Position numbers and translations under genes: made by a program. From the NCBI RefSeq assembly GCF_018831625.1, contig NZ_CP065193.1, positions 868,001 to 932,000 of the forward strand: DNA of 64,000 nucleotides, read 5' to 3'. The first letter of the stretch is position 1, and every line of letters starts with the position of its first letter. Source of the stretch: Spiroplasma endosymbiont of 'Nebria riversi' (GTDB lineage: Bacteria > Bacillota_I > Bacilli_A > Mycoplasmatales > Nriv7). The notes beneath the pieces are model-generated. The model saw only the letters and a list, made by a program, of their open reading frames with translations. It did no database searches and was not told where the DNA came from. Shown in pieces: positions 58,845-64,000 of the stretch.

Positions 58845-59636
58845 TTTCATACTGGACATAAAGAAAAAAATTATAAAAATACTCGTAGAGAACCAGAAAA
58901 CAAACAAGGTCATTTTATAATGTTAAAAGTTGGTAAACGAATAAATACGATGGATTATCGTGATTTATTAATTAAAGAATTACAAAAACATTATGTAAAT
59001 ATTAATTATGACAAAATAATTATTTGTGGCAATGGCGATACTTGAATTAGAGAAATTGCCAATAGTTTCGGTAATGTTAGATATATTTTAGATGGTTATC
59101 ACGCTATTAAAAAGTTAAAACAAACTGCATTTAATATTATTTTTGAAAATCGTAAAGTAACACTAAATAGTTGAATTAAATTATATAAGGATGGAAATCA
59201 TCAAGAATTAATCAAAAACATTCGTAGTAGTTTTGCTAAAAATGAATTAAATAAAGATATTAAAACAAATTTAAGAAAGGCGAGTAATTATTTCATTAAT
59301 AATAAACAAGGTATTCATAATCAAAATTTAGAATGAAATATCGGCTGTAGCATTGAAAGTGATGTATCGCATTTGGTAAAACAACAATTAGGATGTGGAA
59401 CAAAAATATATAATCATAAGAATTTAAATAATCTATTACATTTAAGAATGGCAAATTTAAACAAATTAAATGTATTACATTATATTAATGAAAATATTAA
59501 TTAAGAAATAGAAATCAGAAAAGAAATATATAAAACTTCATTATGAAATAAATATAATAAGAAAAATGATGATAGTTGAATTAATAAAGGTATTATTGCA
59601 TATACGAATAAATATAGAAAACATAAATTTAGATAA
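58845..59636 (+). pseudogene. ISLre2-family transposase A3, 5'-truncated
   Basis: The frame begins inside FHTGHKEKNYKNTRREPENK and is open, apart from one TAA near 59502, to KYRKHKFR and TAA at 59634. Blocks NINYDKIIICGNGDTWIREI and ILDGYHAIKKLKQTAFN are intact; the region shifted in A1 is normal here. The N-terminal 210 residues are missing, replaced by IS3 D9; the right end is cut by element B5. Confidence 0.8.
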
Positions 59637-59671
59637 TTAGTGAAAATTTAATAATAATTAATAATTTTTTG

Positions 59672-60813
59672 TTTTAATTTTGTAGAAAACTCTTGATAAA
59701 ATAAAAAAAATCATCAACTTGATAATTTTAAAAGGCTTTTATGTAAAATTACTATTTTTACTTTAATTTTTTATACATTAAAATATAATACCGCTGTTTG
59801 TTGGTTTGGAGTTAAACCCTTATGTTGGTATTTTCATTTTCAGAGATTTAAATAATTTTGAATATTAGTAAAACCTAAAACATGATAATGAATTAAGGCT
59901 TCTTTAAGACTAGATTGTAATTTACTGATTTTATTTAAGTTACGATAACTAGCTCCAGGATTAATTGTTGTTTTAGTTACACATAAAGTAGAATTTGTTT
60001 GTTTTGCTACTAAAAAATATAATTTTTGCATATCAGAAGTAATAATTGAATTTTGGTTAATTAATTCTTTGTTCATATTTTCAATAACTCATTGTTTTTG
60101 TAAACGTTTGGTGTTTGTGGATTTAACATAAATATTGTTATTATTATCAACTGCCATTTTAATACAGCATTTAGTATTAGTTGCGAATGGATCAAGGTAA
60201 ATTCTTCGTGGATCAGTTTTATGTTTGAAATTTCCTTTATAAATTTCTTTAATAAATGTTTCATCGATTTGGATTTTACCAGATAATTTTTTAAATTTTA
60301 ATTGGGTATTTTCTAATTGTTTTGATTTCATTAATTTTTGACGATTATATCAATAAGTTTTTAATGTAGTTTTAATAAAACGAGAAATTGTTTTACTAGA
60401 TTGCCCCAGCAATGAAATTTGAATCAATAAATTTCATTGTTCATAATTTAAATGACTTCAATAAATAAAATAATTACGGAAAGCACCAAAACTTGCGCGG
60501 CAATTTTTACATAAATATTTTTGTTTTCCTTCTGAATTATGTCCATTTTTAACGCGATGGTAAGATTCACATTTAGGGCATTTAATACCTTGTGCTCTAA
60601 ATTTTTGATCAATTTCATTTAAACGTTTTTGTTTTTTTATTAATTCTGCTTTTTGTTTGACTTTCTCATAAAATTCTAAAAATTGATCATCTGTTAAAGT
60701 ATTTACTAGTTCTTGAATTATTTTTTCCATAATTATTATCCACCTCTATCACATTAAAAATATACCTAAAATTAATTATATTCAATAAATATCAAGAGTT
60801 TTCTACAAAATTA
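59672..60813 (-). mobile_element. IS1595-like element B5, complete
   Basis: Inverted ends TTTTAATTTTGTAGAAAACT at 59672 and its complement at 60790-60813. One intact transposase gene. Inserted between A3 and a surface-gene fragment. Confidence 0.85.
59771..60730 (-). CDS. IS1/IS1595-type transposase, intact
   Basis: 319 residues, one frame with TGA as Trp; the only uninterrupted copy of family B here. MEKIIQELVNTLTDDQFLEF, a helical region, the zinc module CPKCESYH...CKNCRASF (first pair CPKC; the Cys before VKNG in some copies is Arg here), YWSHLNYEQWNLLIQISLLG, then the DDE part: KIQIDETFIKEIYKG (first Asp), CIKMAVDNNNNIYV and the later Glu-containing helix (LQSSLKEALIHYHVLGFTN). GAGGTGG ribosome site. 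It could be active and act on the defective copies in trans. Confidence 0.8.
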
Positions 60814-61224
60814 ATAGGTTCTTTTAATAATAGTTTATATGTTGGTGTTAATTATGGAACAAGTAGCAGTAAACTCTTTAAAGAAAGTACAATCGGTAAT
60901 TTTACTGAATTAATTAATTTTGATAAAAATATTAATGATATGATTTTTGTTAACTTGTTCGCAGGAATTAGAAATTTAGTATTTTATAATAATAATTTTT
61001 ATGCTAGTAATTTTGCTGGTGTTATATTTAAAATTAATCTTAATGGTAGTTTTTATGAATTTGATAATTTTAATAGCAATTTAATTATAATATTAGAAGT
61101 AGTGGATGATTATCTGTATGCATTGACAACGGCAGCGCCATTTTTCTTTACAGCGAAAGAAAATAATAAATTAAGTTTAGCGGAAAATGTTCTTAATAAG
61201 TTTTGAAAAACAAAATTAATTTAA
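60814..61224 (+). pseudogene. Propeller-like surface-gene fragment between two B elements
   Basis: Open frame from the B5 edge: GSFNNSLYVGVNYGTSSSKL, FKESTIGNFTELINFDKNIN, DMIFVNLFAGIRNLVFYNNN, IFKINLNGSFYEFDNFNSNL and DDYLYALTTAAPFFFTAKEN, ending VLNKFWKTKLI. Short strand pairs ending in YxF or LYAL recall kelch or propeller blades. The 5' part is lost to B5. No leader seen. Confidence 0.55.
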
Positions 61225-61251
61225 AATTTGTAATATTAATTTTCGTGTCAT

Positions 61252-62396
61252 TTTTAATTTTGTAGAAAACTTTTGATAAAATAAAAAAAATCATCAACTT
61301 GATAATTTTAAAAGGCTTTTATGTAAAATTACTATTTTTAATTTAATTTTTTATACATTAAAATATAATACCGCTGTTTGTTGGTTTGGAGTTAAACCCT
61401 TATGTTGGTATTTTCATTTTCAGAGATTTAAATAATTTTGAATATTAGTAAAACTTAAACCATGATAATGAATTAAGGCTTCTTTAAGACTAGATTGTAA
61501 TTTACTGATTTTATTTAAGTTACGATAACTAGCTTCAGGATTAATTGTTGTTTTAGTTACACATAAAGTAGAATTTGTTTGTTTTGCTACTAAAAAATAT
61601 AATTTTTGCATATCAGAAGTAATAATTGAATTTTGGTTAATTAATTCTTTGTTCATATTTTCAATAACTCATTGTTTTTGTAAATGTTTGGTGTTTGTGG
61701 ATTTAACATAAATATTGTTATTATTATCAACTGCCATTTGAATACAGCATTTAGTATTAGTTGCGAATGGGTCAAGGTGAATTCTTCGTGGATCAGTTTT
61801 ATGTTTGAAATTCCCTTTATGAATTTCTTTAATAAATGTTTCATCGATTTGGATTTTACCAGATAATTTTTTAAATTTTAATTGGGTATTTTCTAATTGT
61901 TTTGATCTCATTAATTTTTGACGATTATATCAATAAGTTTTTAATGTAGTTTTAATAAAACGAGAAATTGTTTTACTAGATTGCCCCGGCAATGAAATTT
62001 GAATCAATAAATTTCATTGTTCATAATTTAAATGACTTCAATAAATAAAATAATTACGGAAAGCACCAAAACTTGCGCGGCAATTTTTACATAAATATTT
62101 TTGTTTTCCTTCTGAATTATGTCCATTTTTAACGCAATGGCAAGATTCACATTTAGGGCATTAAATACCTTGTGCTCTAAATTTTTGATCAATTTCATTT
62201 AAACGTTTTTGTTTTTTTATTAATTCTGCTTTTTGTTTGACTTTCTCATAAAATTCTAAAAATTGATCATCTGTTAAAGTATTTACTAGTTCTTGAATTA
62301 TTTTTTCCATAATTATTATCCACCTCTATCATATTAAAAATATACCTAAAATTAAGTATATTCAATAAATATCAAGATTTTTCTACAAAATTAAAA
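61252..62396 (-). mobile_element. IS1595-like element B6, both ends present
   Basis: Inverted ends at 61252-61278 and 62370-62396. Close relative of B5, 450 bases away in the same orientation, so the two could recombine and delete the segment between. Confidence 0.85.
61351..62310 (-). pseudogene. IS1595-type transposase with one stop
   Basis: Same 320-codon frame as 59771-60730, but the Lys of GIKCPKC is TAA (AAA to TAA, near 62163), just before the zinc module. Everything after it is open, including KIQIDETFIKEIHKG. A single base change would restore it. Confidence 0.8.
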
Positions 62397-62444
62397 CAAT
62401 TTTTTGATTTGGTGTAGTAAAAAAATAGTTTTGGAGTTTTAGAA

Positions 62445-62621
62445 ATGAAAATGTGAGTTAGCGGGGGCGAACCACCTAAAAATTATTGTCGAAAGTTTAT
62501 ATATTCTATTAATAAAAAAACTGGATTAGAACAAAAAATTTGAGCGTCTAAATCTGCAGTTGAATCTGTTAGAACTGATTTAGTCGGTGATAATTGACTT
62601 TGTGTTGATATTGCATATTAA
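62445..62621 (+). CDS. Plectrovirus 58-aa protein, unknown
   Basis: MKMWVSGGEPPKNYCRKFIY, SINKKTGLEQKIWASKSAVE, then VRTDLVGDNWLCVDIAY. TTGGAG ribosome site. No membrane span; two Cys and several Trp coded by TGA. It lies where P1 has only the leftover MKILVNLKDKN (21454), so this may be the original gene of that position. Function unknown. Confidence 0.5.
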
Positions 62622-62650
62622 AAGATTAGAAAATTAAGGAGAAAAGAAAG

Positions 62651-62699
62651 ATGAGTATATTTGGATTAGTATTTTTTACAATTTTAACATTATTATTAG
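62651..62699 (+). pseudogene. Start of the 70-aa phage membrane protein, cut by IS3
   Basis: MSIFGLVFFTILTLLL, identical to the start of 21511, then D10 begins. Confidence 0.75.
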
Positions 62700-62728
62700 T
62701 GGTATGGCAACCCTTTTTTGGACACTTT

Positions 62729-63529
62729 TTATGTAGACTGTCATTTTCTAAATTCAACAGGCGTTAAATAATTTAAACTGCCATGTATTCTACGATTATT
62801 GTATCAATTAACAAAATCAAATAATTCGCATTTTAATTGTGTTAAATTTTCAAATTCTTTACCCTTGATAAATTCCGTTTTAAAAGTTTTGTAAGTTGTT
62901 TCAGCCACAGCATTGTCATAAGGATAACCCTTCGCATTCAATGATCTTTTAATATTAAAGGTTATTAAAATTTCATCAATGATTTTATTTTTGAACTCAT
63001 TACCACGATCAGTATGAAATAAAGTTATTTTATTTAATGGTCGTGTTATTTTATGAAAAGCTTGTTGAACTAGTTCAGCGGTTTTGTTTGGTCAGACACT
63101 ATAGCCAATTATTTATCGATTAAACAAGTCAATTAATAAACAAATATAATGTCATTTTCCTCCAACTTGCACATATGTTAAATCACTAACAACAACTTCA
63201 TTAGGTTTTTTGTTATTAAATTGACGATTTAAAACATTACTAATTTGGTTATTATTAACCATTGTTTTATGATTATGATATTTTAATTTGGTGTATTTAG
63301 AAACCAAATTATTTTTGATCATAAGGAATCTGATTTTTCGACGTGATAAGATAATATCTTTTCTCATTAAAACAGCTTTAATTTTACGAGCACCATAAAT
63401 TTTACGACTTTTATTAAATGCACTGATAACTTCTTCTTCATAATTATTAACATCATACTTAACACAATTATTAGTTTGATAATAATATGTTGATTTTGCT
63501 ATTTTTAATATTTGACACATTTTTAGCAC
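62729..63529 (-). pseudogene. IS3 OrfB transposase with one stop
   Basis: VLKMCQILKIAKSTYYY to VEFRKWQST in one frame. A GAA codon (R-E-I-I-G-Y) is TAA near 63115, directly after the first catalytic region SDLTYVQV. FHTDRGNEF and AETTYKTFKTE follow intact. Only one mutation from an intact OrfB. Confidence 0.8.
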
Positions 63530-63561
63530 GGAATATTTTTCTTTATTATTGTTAATAATTC

Positions 63562-63834
63562 CTATTTTTTGCCAATTATCAGTGCTGCCTGCTTTAAAAT
63601 GTCATTTCCCATTCGTAATTGTTGGTTTTCTTTTCGCAAGTAAATTAATTCATTTTCTTCGACAGTGCGATTATCTTGCACTTTAAATGACCCAAAATTA
63701 TTAAAATTTTCAATTCACTGATATACGGCTGATTTCGAAAACCCGTATTCTTTAATAATTTCAACAATGCTTTTTCCGTTTTGATAAAGCATTGTTGAAA
63801 TTATTAAATTCATTTGAATATGAGTTTTTCCCAT
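63562..63834 (-). CDS. IS3 OrfA with altered N-terminus (90 aa)
   Basis: [20 protein letters not shown] replaces the usual [20 protein letters not shown]. One base lost after the ATG is balanced by a local replacement at 63791-63806, so the frame is regained before the helix-turn-helix ([19 protein letters not shown]). The C-terminal helix to IIGKK is intact. DNA binding may be kept. Confidence 0.65.
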
Positions 63835-63915
63835 TTTTATCTTCCTACTTTCTTAATAATTTTATTTTATTTGAAAGTCCAAATAAGTATAGTCCAACTT
63901 ATTGTAACCTATCCA

Positions 63916-64000
63916 ATTTTCAATTTTTTCACAAACAACTAAACTATTTGTACTTGTTTCAATTAAAGTTATTGTTCTGAATAGCTAATATCGTTTTTAT
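63916..64000 (-). pseudogene. Surface-gene fragment at window end
   Basis: Minus strand reads ITLIETSTNSLVVCEKIENW, like the strand units of the protein at 1-806 (for example TFIMEKNTQKLWYLDF). The 85 bases also resemble 53622-53680, after the 51659 gene. Cut by D10 on one side and the window edge on the other. Confidence 0.4.

Larger units (their letters stand above)
62397..62700 (+). mobile_element. Plectrovirus fragment P5
   Basis: About 300 bases matching the stretch of P1 around 21485-21560, with an additional complete small ORF before it. Bounded by B6 and IS3 D10. Confidence 0.7.
62700..63915 (-). mobile_element. IS3-family element D10, full length, defective
   Basis: Both ends present (right end at 62700 with GGCAACCCTTTTTTGGACAC; left end at 63915). 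orfB has one stop; orfA has a compensated change produced by a fold-back segment. Inserted between phage P5 and a surface-gene fragment. Confidence 0.85.

Overview
This is Spiroplasma chromosomal DNA, most likely from the citri-phoeniceum-kunkelii-melliferum clade. It is very AT-rich, and TGA must be read as tryptophan to give intact ffh, nadD, degV and phage proteins. It also carries several integrated copies of an SpV1-type plectrovirus. Calls come from reading the sequence alone; no database search was run, so family names rest on visible motifs and remembered homologues.

Housekeeping DNA is broken into islands by phage and IS copies. Apparently intact genes are ffh (4822-6162), rdgB (15682-16272), a choline/aminoglycoside-kinase-like gene (16886-17692), tRNA-Gly (18186-18259), degV (37063-37896), nadD-yqeK (44883-45971) and a DEAD-box helicase (48229-49509). 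Decayed genes are trmL (split by an IS), a cobO-like gene, a pcrA/uvrD-like helicase (three stops), pncB, tyrS (5' part only), a second degV, yqeH and nfo. Some single frameshifts lie in homopolymers and could be sequencing errors.

There are six plectrovirus segments: P0 (8541-9562), P1 (about 20440-27641, nearly full length), P2 (29884-31743), P3 (38766-42186), P4 (53867-about 58161, minus strand) and P5 (62397-62700). They encode small membrane proteins, a major coat protein, a Zot-like ATPase, a large attachment-type protein (here ORF1), a lipoprotein and a DDE transposase. P1 and P4 keep an intact Zot gene; only P1 keeps an intact transposase.

Four IS-like families recur. Family A is ISLre2/UPF0236-like (1118, 49705, 58845, plus separate right ends). 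Family B is IS1595-like, about 1.14 kb with 26-bp inverted ends (3441, 43481, 59672, 61252, plus fragments); the copy at 59672 is intact. Family D is an IS3 element of about 1.2 kb (seven or more copies, all defective). Family C is a 282-bp non-coding element whose ends form an imperfect inverted repeat related to the A right end.

Surface genes fall into two groups. Lipoproteins lie at 10938, 11753 and 13773. A family of secreted proteins shares one leader (MKKLLG-like, GTITIAGSG) and a conserved 5' region (1, 27757, 31818, 42289, 51659). The most interesting pattern is that prophages P1-P4 each abut a member of this family tail to tail, and that each phage lipoprotein resembles the N-terminal domain of the phage attachment protein. 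In P3 the two are almost identical at the DNA level. This suggests a lipoprotein/attachment-protein module, possibly for superinfection exclusion.
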